IMG/VR virus record: IMGVR_UViG_3300027743_000007
Coordinates: 1 to 53,516 of that record
Strand: one strand, 5' to 3'
Length of the DNA: 53,516 nucleotides
From: a virus
Position 1 is the stretch's first letter; each line of letters opens with the position of its first letter. Made by a program: the position numbers and the translations under genes. Of this stretch, positions 14,577 to 21,188 are shown piece after piece. The notes beneath the pieces are model-generated. The model searched no databases, was not told where the DNA came from, and worked only from the letters and a program-made list of their open reading frames with translations.

Positions 14577-14722
14577 GCAACCTCGCCGGCGGCAAGCTCG
14601 GCCTCGATGGCCTTGGCCTTCGCCAGCCAGTGGTCGAGCTCTTCGGTGGTCGTCGCCTCGGCGGCGGCCTCGTAAAGCCAGGCCAGGTGCGACAGCACCG
14701 GGTTGGTGTAGTTGTGTGTCAT
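14573..14722 (-). CDS. Small helical protein (49 aa), first gene of the integrase operon
   Basis: The ATG (context ATGACACAC) lies 6 bases after the GATACT minus-10 element, so the message should be leaderless. The 49-residue product is an acidic helical hairpin (AWLYEAAAEATTTEELDHWLAKAKAIEAELAAG). Its stop overlaps the next start. No known family; a small regulator or anti-repressor is possible. Confidence 0.65.
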   Translation of the reverse strand: MTHNYTNPVLSHLAWLYEAAAEATTTEELDHWLAKAKAIEAELAAGEVA

Positions 14723-14757
14723 GCCCCTAGTATCCACCGCCGTACTGCCTAAGACAA
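14723..14757 (-). promoter_or_regulatory. Promoter of the integrase operon
   Basis: On the minus strand, TTGTCT (14752-14757) and GATACT (14729-14734) are separated by 17 bp, and the ATG follows 6 bases after the minus-10 box. The same GATACT-to-ATG spacing occurs in the seven-copy promoter cassette elsewhere in the genome, but the upstream part of that cassette is missing here. Confidence 0.75.
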
Positions 14758-14790
14758 TAGGGAGCGGGGTGAAATTTCAGTTAGGCAGTA
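14743..14790. promoter_or_regulatory. Divided operator between divergent operons
   Basis: TACTGCCTAA (14743-14752) and its exact complement TTAGGCAGTA (14781-14790) are 38 bp apart centre to centre. The first half-site covers the spacer of the leftward promoter, and the second lies on the rightward side. A bound regulator could shut both operons. A rightward GACACT box follows at 14792-14797. Confidence 0.55.
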
Positions 14791-14925
14791 TGACACTTTC
14801 CCCAGCGTAGGGGCGCTAACCTCGCCGGCGGCCCTCGCGTACCCCAATGCCCCAACGACTCGGCCGAGAGTTGCGGCCCGCGCTACCGGGGGCCACCGAC
14901 ACACATGACAGGAGCTAGCGGTCCG

Positions 14926-15288
14926 ATGAAACGTGTTCAACTCAAGGCTGTGCCCGACGTGCCCGATGGCCCGACGTGGGGGCGATATCAGGAATGCCAC
15001 GGGCTCATCCGCCACTCGTGGCACATCGTCCCCTCCGACTGGACCCCGATGTTCGGCACGCCGTTCACCGTGCGGTGCGAGCGGTGCAACACCGAGCGGC
15101 GCGACACCCTCGGCACGAACACCGGCGAGGTGTTGAGCCGGCGCTACGTGTACCCCGATGGCTACCTCTACGGGCGCGACGACTACAAGCCGACCGCCGA
15201 CGAGGTGCGCCTGCTGTGGATACAGCGTGAGATCGAGCACGCCCGGGCGGCCCGGCCCGGGCGCCGCCGGCGGGCGGTGTCGTCATGA
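14926..15288 (+). CDS. Hypothetical protein with a CxxC pair (120 aa)
   Basis: The preferred ATG lies 12 bases after AGGAG; an upstream ATG at 14905 would add seven residues. The N-terminal half contains ECHGLIRHSWHIV and FTVRCERCNTERRDTL, a His/Cys combination typical of small zinc domains. The middle (SRRYVYPDGYLYGRDDYKPTADEVRLLWIQREIE) recalls small phage proteins of unknown role. The tail is Arg-rich. First gene of the rightward chain. Confidence 0.7.
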   Translation: MKRVQLKAVPDVPDGPTWGRYQECHGLIRHSWHIVPSDWTPMFGTPFTVRCERCNTERRDTLGTNTGEVLSRRYVYPDGYLYGRDDYKPTADEVRLLWIQREIEHARAARPGRRRRAVSS

Positions 15289-15512
15289 GCCCGGGCGACG
15301 CCGCGTGGTACGCCAAGCTCAGCGAGCCCTGCCCGCTACCGGCGGGCACCCGCATCCGCCTGGTCAAGATGACCGACGACCCGTGCCCGATTGAGCCCGG
15401 CGCCGAGGGCACCGTTACCGGCGGCTCGGGCGCTCAGATCTGGGTTGAGTGGGACGACGGGCGCGGCCTTGCGCTCGCCACCGACGTTGACCGCTGGGAG
15501 GTGATCGCGTGA
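15285..15512 (+). CDS. SH3/KOW-like small protein (75 aa)
   Basis: The protein contains PAGTRIRLVKMTDDPCPIEPGAEGTVTGGSGAQIWVEWDDGRGLAL, the alternating strand and Gly pattern of small SH3-like domains that often bind nucleic acid or protein partners. Its ATG overlaps the previous stop (ATGA). Similar DUF4314-type proteins are frequent in phage genomes; that match is from memory and untested. Confidence 0.65.
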   Translation: MSPGDAAWYAKLSEPCPLPAGTRIRLVKMTDDPCPIEPGAEGTVTGGSGAQIWVEWDDGRGLALATDVDRWEVIA

Positions 15513-16072
15513 GCCAGCTGACCCGCAAGGCGGTCGAGGCGGCGCTCGACCGGCCGCCCGAGGTGCTACCCGATGGTCGGGTGCAGTGCCCGCTGTGCCC
15601 GTTCATCGCGCAGTCGAGCCAGACGCTCGGGCCCCACATGATCACCCACCGGCGTGAGGTCGGCCTGGCGCCGGCGAAGCGACCGACCGGGCCCAGAGCA
15701 AAGAACGGCGTGAAGGTTCGGGCCACCACGCAGCTGGCGTGCACGCTGTGTTCCTCCACGAGCCAGAGCGCCAACATGCCCCGCCACTTACGACAGGTCC
15801 ACGGGCTGTCGGCCCGAGAGGCGGGTGACCTCACCATTCAGTTCAGGGCGGCAGCCCGGGCGCCGTCGGTCGAGCTGGTGCCGGTTGACGGCGACGGCGA
15901 GCCCGAGCCCGAGTCGGTGCTGACCGACGTGTCGGGGGTCGAGTTCGCTACCGGCCTGCTCGTGACCGCTCGGCGCGACGGGCTCATGCCGGTGCGCCTG
16001 CTGCCGCGGGTGGCCGAGTGGATCGCTCACACCGACGAGCTACTGGCCGAGCTAGCCCGGCTGTCGCGGTGA
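15509..16072 (+). CDS. C2H2-zinc-finger-like protein (187 aa)
   Basis: Two finger-like units can be read: CPLCPFIAQSSQTLGPHMITH at about residues 29-49 and CTLCSSTSQSANMPRHLRQVH at about 74-94. Each has CxxC and HxxxH at C2H2 spacing. A basic linker separates them, and the C-terminal half is a helical, Leu- and Asp-rich domain. Prokaryotic C2H2-type proteins usually bind DNA, so a transcriptional role is plausible. GTG start, overlapping its neighbours. Confidence 0.7.
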   Translation: MSQLTRKAVEAALDRPPEVLPDGRVQCPLCPFIAQSSQTLGPHMITHRREVGLAPAKRPTGPRAKNGVKVRATTQLACTLCSSTSQSANMPRHLRQVHGLSAREAGDLTIQFRAAARAPSVELVPVDGDGEPEPESVLTDVSGVEFATGLLVTARRDGLMPVRLLPRVAEWIAHTDELLAELARLSR

Positions 16073-16245
16073 AGGTTCGGGTCAAGACCCGCACGCCGTA
16101 CGTCGAGCGCCACTTCGTGGTCGAGGTCGAGGACCGCGACGCCGGCTGGCGCTACGTCGTGGACCACCTGCACGAGCTGACGCCCGAGCGCGAGGTCAGC
16201 CACTCCATCGAGGAAATCTGGTGGGCGAGCGAGGAACCGCCGTGA
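16069..16245 (+). CDS. Hypothetical protein (58 aa)
   Basis: A GTG start inside the previous stop gives a compact protein with beta strands (VKVRVKTRTPYVERHFVVEVEDRD) and a short helix, ending in acidic residues. No family was recognised. Confidence 0.55.
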   Translation: MKVRVKTRTPYVERHFVVEVEDRDAGWRYVVDHLHELTPEREVSHSIEEIWWASEEPP

Positions 16246-16580
16246 CCGACCCGTTCCCGCTGCGCGGCGAGGTGCCCGACGATGAGCTACCCACGGTCAG
16301 CGAGTGGCTGGCCGCCGGCGCACCGCTGCGCGAGGTCGAGCCCATCCCCGAGCGCGGCGGCTGGTTCAACATGCGGTGCTGGAACGGGCTCAGCGCCGAG
16401 CAGCAGCACACGCTCATCCACGTGGGCGCGCTGCCCTTCGGCTACCGGCCCGAGGGGACGTGCCCCCGAGGCGCCGAGGTCGCCATCGAGTGCGAGACCG
16501 ACGAGGCGCCCGGGCCGCGGTTCTATTGCCGGCCGTGCGCCATCGTGTACGTGTCGTCGGGCCTGCTGGCCGGGCGATGA
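16242..16580 (+). CDS. Hypothetical Cys-containing protein (112 aa)
   Basis: GTG 16242 overlaps the preceding stop. The protein has NMRCWNGLSAEQQ, TCPRGAEVAIEC and FYCRPCAIVYV, leaving about five cysteines that could form one zinc site in the C-terminal half. The pattern LSAEQQHTLIHVGALPFGY is shared with small phage proteins seen by memory, but no function is established. Confidence 0.6.
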   Translation: MTDPFPLRGEVPDDELPTVSEWLAAGAPLREVEPIPERGGWFNMRCWNGLSAEQQHTLIHVGALPFGYRPEGTCPRGAEVAIECETDEAPGPRFYCRPCAIVYVSSGLLAGR

Positions 16581-17206
16581 ACGCCGCCGAGCTGTGCAAG
16601 ACGGCGATGGAGGTGGCCGTCGGCCAGTACGAATCCGAGGGCGAGATCACCATGAAGGTCATGCTCCACGCGCCGACCTTCGTGCTGTTCGCCTGGCCGT
16701 CCACTCCCGACGCCGTGCCCGATGGTGACTTCCCCGAGTGGGCCCACCGGCTGATCGGCGTGCTCGGCGGCATCGGCGGCGTCGAGGCGGCGGCCATCGT
16801 TGCCGAGGCCTGGTACACGGTGATGCCCCACACCGGCGAAGAGCCGCACCTCGAGCCCGGCGAGCTAGGCCAGCGGGCCGGGGCCGGCGACGCCTCGGTG
16901 GCGACCGCGCTCGTGGTGTCGGCCGCCGACGGCGCCAAGACCGTCACCGAGGTGAGCGTGCCGCACCTGGCCGACGACGGCACGGTCACGTGGACGACGA
17001 GCGCCGGCGCCGAGATGACCGGCCGCATCCCCCGGCTGGTGACCGAGGCCTTCGCCTATGCCCGACAGGTCACGCCGGCCGAAGGCCGCAAGCCCATCGC
17101 GCCCCACGACCTCGGTGAGTACGCCAAGGCGCTGCACAAGATGGCGCCGGCGCTCGGCGCCGACGTGTCGCTCGTCGGGCTCGCCGGCGCGCCGGTGCCG
17201 CAGTGA
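16577..17206 (+). CDS. Hypothetical protein (209 aa)
   Basis: The start ATG overlaps the previous stop. Residues 1-95 contain MKVMLHAPTFVLFAWP and LIGVLGGIGGVEAAAIVAEAWYTV, resembling a mixed alpha/beta domain. Residues about 110-150 have alternating strands (VATALVVSAADGAKTVTEVSV). The end is helical (YAKALHKMAPALG). No catalytic signature. It has moderate length and no membrane segment. Confidence 0.65.
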   Translation: MNAAELCKTAMEVAVGQYESEGEITMKVMLHAPTFVLFAWPSTPDAVPDGDFPEWAHRLIGVLGGIGGVEAAAIVAEAWYTVMPHTGEEPHLEPGELGQRAGAGDASVATALVVSAADGAKTVTEVSVPHLADDGTVTWTTSAGAEMTGRIPRLVTEAFAYARQVTPAEGRKPIAPHDLGEYAKALHKMAPALGADVSLVGLAGAPVPQ

Positions 17207-17661
17207 GGACGCTTCGCTTCGAGCCGCTGGCGCTCACCGGCGCTAGGTTCGCCGACGCCCTTGGCAGCTGGCCGTGGTCCGTCATCGGGGTGTTCCCGAA
17301 CCAGGACTCGGAGGTCGGCCAGTGGTCGTGGTTCTGCTACACCGTCGGGCTCGACGTCGAGCTGTGGTGCCCGGTGCAGTCCATCGAGGGCCGAGCGGCG
17401 GGGAACGACCTGATCGGCACCATCCTCAACCCGCTGGCGCTGGCGACCCGCGACCACGCGCTGGCCCCGGGCGACTCGGTGCTGGTGCCCCTCGGCGTGC
17501 CCGGGCCGAACTACCCCGAAGACCCCGATGACTTCTGGGACGAGGACGCCGTGTTCTGGTTGGGTGAGATCGAGCCGAACGACGGGCGGCGCGCCACCTA
17601 TCAGACGCCGGCGCCGGCGGTGTTGCCGGTGCTCTGGTCGAGCCCGCTCGGCTGGCCGTGA
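17203..17661 (+). CDS. Hypothetical acidic protein (152 aa)
   Basis: The GTG start overlaps the upstream gene. The sequence is Trp-, Pro- and Asp-rich (SWPWSVIGVFPNQDSEVGQWSW, FWDEDAVFWLGEIEPNDG) and reads as a beta-rich soluble protein. No recognised family. Confidence 0.6.
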   Translation: MRTLRFEPLALTGARFADALGSWPWSVIGVFPNQDSEVGQWSWFCYTVGLDVELWCPVQSIEGRAAGNDLIGTILNPLALATRDHALAPGDSVLVPLGVPGPNYPEDPDDFWDEDAVFWLGEIEPNDGRRATYQTPAPAVLPVLWSSPLGWP

Positions 17662-17861
17662 CCGACGGCGAGCGCCAGGCCGTGCGGGCGGCGATCCTCG
17701 ATTGCCGCCAGGACGTACTCGACCGCCTCGTGTTCGCGCTGACACTCACCGGCGAGGGCGATGAGGTCGAGAGCGAGATGCGCGCCACGCTGGCCACGGC
17801 GCCGCATGACGTACAGCTGTGGTGGGACGGCGAGTGCAACTGCGATGGGCACCTGAACTAA
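17658..17861 (+). CDS. Hypothetical small protein (67 aa)
   Basis: Helical N-terminal part (ERQAVRAAILDCRQDVLDRLVFALTL) and a C-terminal Trp/Cys-containing tail (VQLWWDGECNCDGHLN). Last gene of the rightward chain; its stop lies directly against the promoter cassette preceding the ncRNA. Confidence 0.6.
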   Translation: MTDGERQAVRAAILDCRQDVLDRLVFALTLTGEGDEVESEMRATLATAPHDVQLWWDGECNCDGHLN

Positions 17862-17865
17862 CGTA

Positions 17866-17920
17866 AATATTCCCCGGCGAATATGTTGCCATCGGGTGCC
17901 CGCTGGTGGACACTGATTAC
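17866..17920 (+). promoter_or_regulatory. Promoter cassette driving the ncRNA
   Basis: Carries the full shared cassette: an upstream CCGGCGAATATG, TTGCCA at 17886-17891, a 17-bp spacer, and GACACT at 17909-17914. Unlike the other copies, no start codon follows at 6-7 bases, and no gene begins before 18548. Its product is therefore expected to be the non-coding RNA. Confidence 0.8.
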
Positions 17921-18489
17921 TAGTTACGACATAGGTGTTCCGGAGGCGCAGTTGCTGAGCACGGCCGACGAGGGAACACCGAAAGACGACGAACGAGCGG
18001 CCCGGTGAATCACCTGGCTATGCGGATCAGCCGGCCTAAGTTTCCCCTCGGGGGTATGGCGACGGGGAGCCCCGCACCGGAGGACGACCGGCCGCTCGTG
18101 AGCAGGGCCAGGGTGGTAGCAAATCGGTACAAGCCCCGGGAACCTGAGACCCGGCCCTGCTCACCGTGAGACCGGCGAAGAGCCATCCACGGGCCCGTTG
18201 ACCACACCGCTGACGGCTAACGACCACCAGCCACCTGAGAATGGTGGAGGACCCCTGAACGAACGGCGTGCGAGGTGACCCGGTACGGGTGAGCGAAGCG
18301 GAAGAACGGCCAGAACGCCAAACGAGAGCATCCCCTGAGTGGCCACGACGGGGGGAGGGTAGGGCGGCAAGTAGGGCCGGCTCACGGGGTCGTCGGCACC
18401 ATTTCGGGAGCCGCAGGGCTCGCCGCCCGCAGCGATGCGAGGTGTGGCCCGAAATCTTGAAGCCCGCAGCCTCACCGGCTGCGGGCTTC
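17921..18489 (+). ncRNA. Large structured non-coding RNA, class unknown
   Basis: About 570 bases lie between a clear promoter and a strong terminator and hold no credible gene on either strand. Several long, perfect helices can be drawn: 17993-18002 with 18090-18099, 18098-18109 with 18153-18164 (12 bp, stacking on the first), 18401-18408 with 18448-18455, and the terminal stem 18459-18470 with 18478-18489. Smaller paired elements fill the middle. No RNase P, tmRNA, SRP or group I intron signatures were recognised. Size and phage setting recall the large ornate phage RNAs (GOLLD, ROOL), but no specific match can be claimed. Confidence 0.65.
18459..18489 (+). terminator. Intrinsic terminator ending the ncRNA
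   Basis: A 12-bp perfect stem (GAAGCCCGCAGC with its complement) and a 7-base loop are followed by GTTATTT, the best run of T in the region. The next promoter cassette begins immediately after. Confidence 0.85.
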
Positions 18490-18490
18490 G

Positions 18491-18547
18491 TTATTTCCAC
18501 CGGCGAATTATGTTGCCATCCGGGCGCTGACCGTGGACACTCAAGGT
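18491..18547 (+). promoter_or_regulatory. Promoter cassette of the deazaguanine operon
   Basis: Contains CCACCGGCGAATTATG, TTGCCA at 18513-18518, a 17-bp spacer and GACACT at 18536-18541. The ATG of the next gene follows after 6 bases, so the message is probably leaderless. It is the only clear promoter for the genes up to 22836. Confidence 0.8.
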
Positions 18548-18712
18548 ATGACCAAGCGCCAGCCGAACGTTGACAACATCCTCGGGTGGAGCGCACCGCA
18601 CATCCACTTCTCGGCCGCGGCACTCAAGGCGCAGGACACGACCAACGCGCCACCGGCGACGATCCGGATGCGCCGCAACGAGCTGGGCGGCTGGGAGCGG
18701 GCTGAGGCCTGA
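18548..18712 (+). CDS. Small leaderless protein (54 aa)
   Basis: An ATG 6 bases after a minus-10 box opens a 54-codon gene with a polar N-terminus (MTKRQPNVDNILGWSAP), a short helix (HFSAAALKAQ) and a charged end. No family was recognised. It heads the DNA-modification operon and lies 43 bases before the ParB-like gene, so a leader or regulatory role is possible. Confidence 0.6.
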   Translation: MTKRQPNVDNILGWSAPHIHFSAAALKAQDTTNAPPATIRMRRNELGGWERAEA

Positions 18713-18755
18713 CCTCCACGCCCTGGACCGCGCCGGCGTCTAACGTCCGGCAGCG

Positions 18756-19544
18756 ATGGCCACGACCCTCGCCCAGACGTACGTGGCAGCGCAGCCGATT
18801 GACGAGTTGACGCTGCACCCTCGCAACCCTCGCCGGGGCGACATCGCCCGCATCGCGGCGTCGATCAACGCCAACGGGTTCTACGGCACGGTGATGGTTC
18901 AGCGCTCGACGGGCTTCGTGATCTACGGCAACCACCGCCTTGAAGCGGCTCGCCAGGTCGGGCTCACGACGGTGCCGGCACTGTGGGTCGAGGTGGACGA
19001 CGACGCTGCCGCCCGCATGCTGCTGGCCGACAACGCCACCAGCGACGCCGCCACCTACGACGAGGCCGAGCTGGCCGCGCTGCTCGAAGCGCTCGCCGCC
19101 ACCGACCTCGGGCTCGCCGGCACGGGCTGGGATCAGGCCGAGGTTGACGAGCTACTCGCCGCGCTGGCCGAGCCGCCGGCGCCGGTGAGCGACGGCAGCC
19201 TGCTCGACCTCAGCTCGCTCGCCACCGAGCCGTCGCGCTCGGCGCTGCGGGGCGAGGTCTGGCGCATCGGGCCGACGAGCCACGACTACGGCGACGAGCC
19301 CGGGTGGACCGCCGGGCCGCATCACCTTGCCGTCGTGCCCGTCGCCTCGGGCTGGCCGACCTTCGGGCCGCTACTGACCGAGGGCGCGTACCTGCTGCCC
19401 TACCCGGGCCCGTACGTGGCCGTCACCCGACTCGCCCTGCGCAGCGCGGCGGTGTTCGTTCAGCCCGACGGCTACATCGCCGGCCACCTGCTCGACCAGT
19501 GGGTCAAGCTGTTCGGCGCCGAGCACGTTCATCAGCTGTCGTGA
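18756..19544 (+). CDS. ParB-like protein with divergent C-terminal domain
   Basis: Residues 1-95 are a ParB N-terminal domain: IDELTLHPRNPRRGDIARIAASI, then IYGNHRLEAARQVG with the GNHR box. Residues 100-145 are helical. The C-terminal part (GEVWRIGPTS..., YLLPYPGPYVAVTRL, then YIAGHLLDQWVKLFG) resembles the edges of DNA methyltransferases commonly fused to phage ParB domains, but the SAM and catalytic motifs are not visible. The stop overlaps the DpdA start, so the two are probably coupled. It may target or aid the base exchange; this is inferred. Confidence 0.7.
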   Translation: MATTLAQTYVAAQPIDELTLHPRNPRRGDIARIAASINANGFYGTVMVQRSTGFVIYGNHRLEAARQVGLTTVPALWVEVDDDAAARMLLADNATSDAATYDEAELAALLEALAATDLGLAGTGWDQAEVDELLAALAEPPAPVSDGSLLDLSSLATEPSRSALRGEVWRIGPTSHDYGDEPGWTAGPHHLAVVPVASGWPTFGPLLTEGAYLLPYPGPYVAVTRLALRSAAVFVQPDGYIAGHLLDQWVKLFGAEHVHQLS

Positions 19545-20452
19545 AGGCCACCGGCGGCGCCTGGGATTGCGACGACTGGCCGGTGTGCTTCTGCGCCTCG
19601 GTGCTCGGGGCCTTGGAGGTCACCGTCAAGCACCACCCGTTCATCCTCGTGGCCGTCAACGAGATGCTGGCGCCGGGCACCTACCGCGCCGGGCGGGCGG
19701 CGCTCGACCGCTGGATCGCCGGCGGCGCCAAGGTCTTCCTCGACTCGGGCGTCTTCTGGCTGACGAACGAGCACAAGCGGGCCCACGGCATGACGATGGA
19801 CCAGGCGCTCGCCCTGGCGCCCAACGAGATCGACGGGTTCGATGAGCTGTTCGCCCGCTACGTCGAGCTGTGCCGGGCCTACGGCGACTCGCTGTGGGGC
19901 TACGTGGAACTGGACCAGGGCGGCAAGGACCGCAAGCGGGTCACCCGGGCCCGGCTGCAGGACGAGTACGGGCTGTCACCGATCCCGGTGTACCACCCGC
20001 TCAACGACGGGCGGGACTACTTCGATGAGCTGGTCGAGGGCTACGACCGCATGTGCTTCGGCAACGTCGTCCAGGCCAGCCCGGGCACCCGCCGGCGCCT
20101 ACTTCACATGATGTGGGAGGTGCGGGCCCGGCACCCTGACTGTTGGATTCACCTGCTCGGCGTACGCCCGACCGAGATGCTGCTGGCCTACCCGGCGCAG
20201 TCGGTTGACACCTCGTCGTACCTCGCCGCGCTGCGCTGGGCCCACGACACCGTGCGCACCTCGACCATGCTCAAGGCGGTGTCGAACTTCCCGCCGAACT
20301 TCGCCTACCGGCGCGGCGAACAAGACAGCTACGAAGAGGCCAACCGCCAGTGCTCGCACGCCGTGGCCGAGGCGCAAGCGACGTGGCGCGCCGTGCTGGC
20401 CGACCGGGCGGCGCTCGGGTGGTCGCCCTACGAACTCGGGCCGCTGGCGTGA
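19541..20452 (+). CDS. dpdA: DpdA-like DNA deazaguanine transglycosylase
   Basis: From GTG 19541 (overlapping the ParB stop) the 303-residue protein resembles phage DpdA, a relative of tRNA-guanine transglycosylase that replaces guanine in DNA with a 7-deazaguanine. Visible signatures include AKVFLDSGVF (Asp 68, like the TGT DSGGF motif), GYVELDQ (Asp 125), HLLGV at about 204-208 and SVDTSSY at about 221-227, matching the family's SVDSTSW-type motif. The TGT zinc cluster is not apparent, as in shorter phage forms. The neighbours supplying the base precursor follow directly. Confidence 0.85.
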   Translation: MKATGGAWDCDDWPVCFCASVLGALEVTVKHHPFILVAVNEMLAPGTYRAGRAALDRWIAGGAKVFLDSGVFWLTNEHKRAHGMTMDQALALAPNEIDGFDELFARYVELCRAYGDSLWGYVELDQGGKDRKRVTRARLQDEYGLSPIPVYHPLNDGRDYFDELVEGYDRMCFGNVVQASPGTRRRLLHMMWEVRARHPDCWIHLLGVRPTEMLLAYPAQSVDTSSYLAALRWAHDTVRTSTMLKAVSNFPPNFAYRRGEQDSYEEANRQCSHAVAEAQATWRAVLADRAALGWSPYELGPLA

Positions 20453-20772
20453 CCGTCGTCAAGGTGCGCCACCGGGCGGTCGGCTTCCACCGCTGGCCGA
20501 ACCCTCGGCCCGGGCGCGAGTACCTCGGCCAGCGCCACCGCCACGAGTTCTGGCTAGAGGCCGCCGCCACCGTCACCGACGACGACCGCCAGATCGAATT
20601 CCATGACTTCAAGGCCGAGCTGGTCGCCGCCTTCCCCGGCGGGGAGATGGGAGATGCCTCGTGCGAAGCCATGGCCCGCGACGTACTGGCTCGCCTGCGG
20701 GCCCGTTTCGGCCCGGCCGTGGCGTGGTGCGAGGTCTGGGAGGATGGCGAGTGCGGGGCGCTGGTGTCGTGA
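20449..20772 (+). CDS. T-fold protein, QueD-like without zinc ligands
   Basis: The 107-residue protein starts at GTG 20449 inside the DpdA stop. It follows the order of QueD-type T-fold enzymes: FHRWPNP, RHRHEFWLEAAATV, IEFHDFKAEL (compare DFxxLK), SCEAMARDVLARL (compare the TSENLA helix) and VWEDGECGALV. The His triad that binds zinc in QueD is absent. It may be a non-catalytic subunit or bind a pterin/deazapurine. The family is known from phages as an uncharacterised protein; the role is inferred from context. Confidence 0.6.
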   Translation: MTVVKVRHRAVGFHRWPNPRPGREYLGQRHRHEFWLEAAATVTDDDRQIEFHDFKAELVAAFPGGEMGDASCEAMARDVLARLRARFGPAVAWCEVWEDGECGALVS

Positions 20773-21188
20773 CGACGACGATCACCCGCACCTTCGAGAT
20801 TGACATGGCCCACTGCCTCGCTCAGCACGGCGGCCGGTGCCACGGGCTGCACGGCCACCGCTACAAGGTGGCGCTGACGACGACCGGCGACCTCCACGCC
20901 GAGGGCGTCGAGCAGGGCATGGTGCGTGACTTCGCCCACCTCCGCACGGCGCTCGAGGCGGCCGTCGGCCAGTACGACCACCGCTGCATGATGGCCGTCA
21001 CCGACCCGCGCACGCCGGCGACCGTCGAGGCCTTCGGCGCCAGCGTGGCCGTGGTTGACTTCGCTCCGACCGCCGAGAACCTCGCCGCCTTCTGGGGCGC
21101 GATGCTGGCGAGCCTGCTGCGGCCATTGGAGCTCGTCGGGCTCACGGTGTACGAGACCCCGAACTGCCGAGCGACGTGGGTGCCCTAG
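20769..21188 (+). CDS. queD: QueD, 6-carboxytetrahydropterin synthase
   Basis: GTG 20769 overlaps the previous stop and gives a 139-residue protein, the usual QueD length. It converts dihydroneopterin triphosphate to 6-carboxytetrahydropterin. Zinc ligands His 15, His 28 and His 30 and catalytic Cys 24 are visible in MAHCLAQHGGRCHGLHGH. Further motifs are GMVRDFAHL (50-58), YDH (69-71), PTAENLA (100-106) and the terminal VYETPN with Glu 129. It feeds QueE directly downstream, with a 13-base gene overlap. Confidence 0.93.
   Translation: MTTTITRTFEIDMAHCLAQHGGRCHGLHGHRYKVALTTTGDLHAEGVEQGMVRDFAHLRTALEAAVGQYDHRCMMAVTDPRTPATVEAFGASVAVVDFAPTAENLAAFWGAMLASLLRPLELVGLTVYETPNCRATWVP

Noticed and set aside
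14905-14925. Upstream ATG for the first rightward gene
   Set aside because: The ATG at 14926 has a ribosome-binding site and better protein context; the longer form cannot be excluded.
17921-18489. Group II intron, tmRNA or RNase P identity for the ncRNA
   Set aside because: A GTGCG motif at 18268-18272 recalls a group II 5' end, but no domain V, reverse transcriptase or exon interruption was seen; tmRNA and RNase P signatures were also missing.
18268-18573. Rightward 101-residue ORF inside the ncRNA
   Set aside because: It overlaps the terminator and the next promoter, and its residues show no domain pattern.
18036-18623. Leftward 195-residue ORF across the ncRNA region
   Set aside because: It runs through the terminator and two promoter boxes, opposes all neighbouring genes, and has an improbable composition (Arg-, Pro- and Ser-rich).
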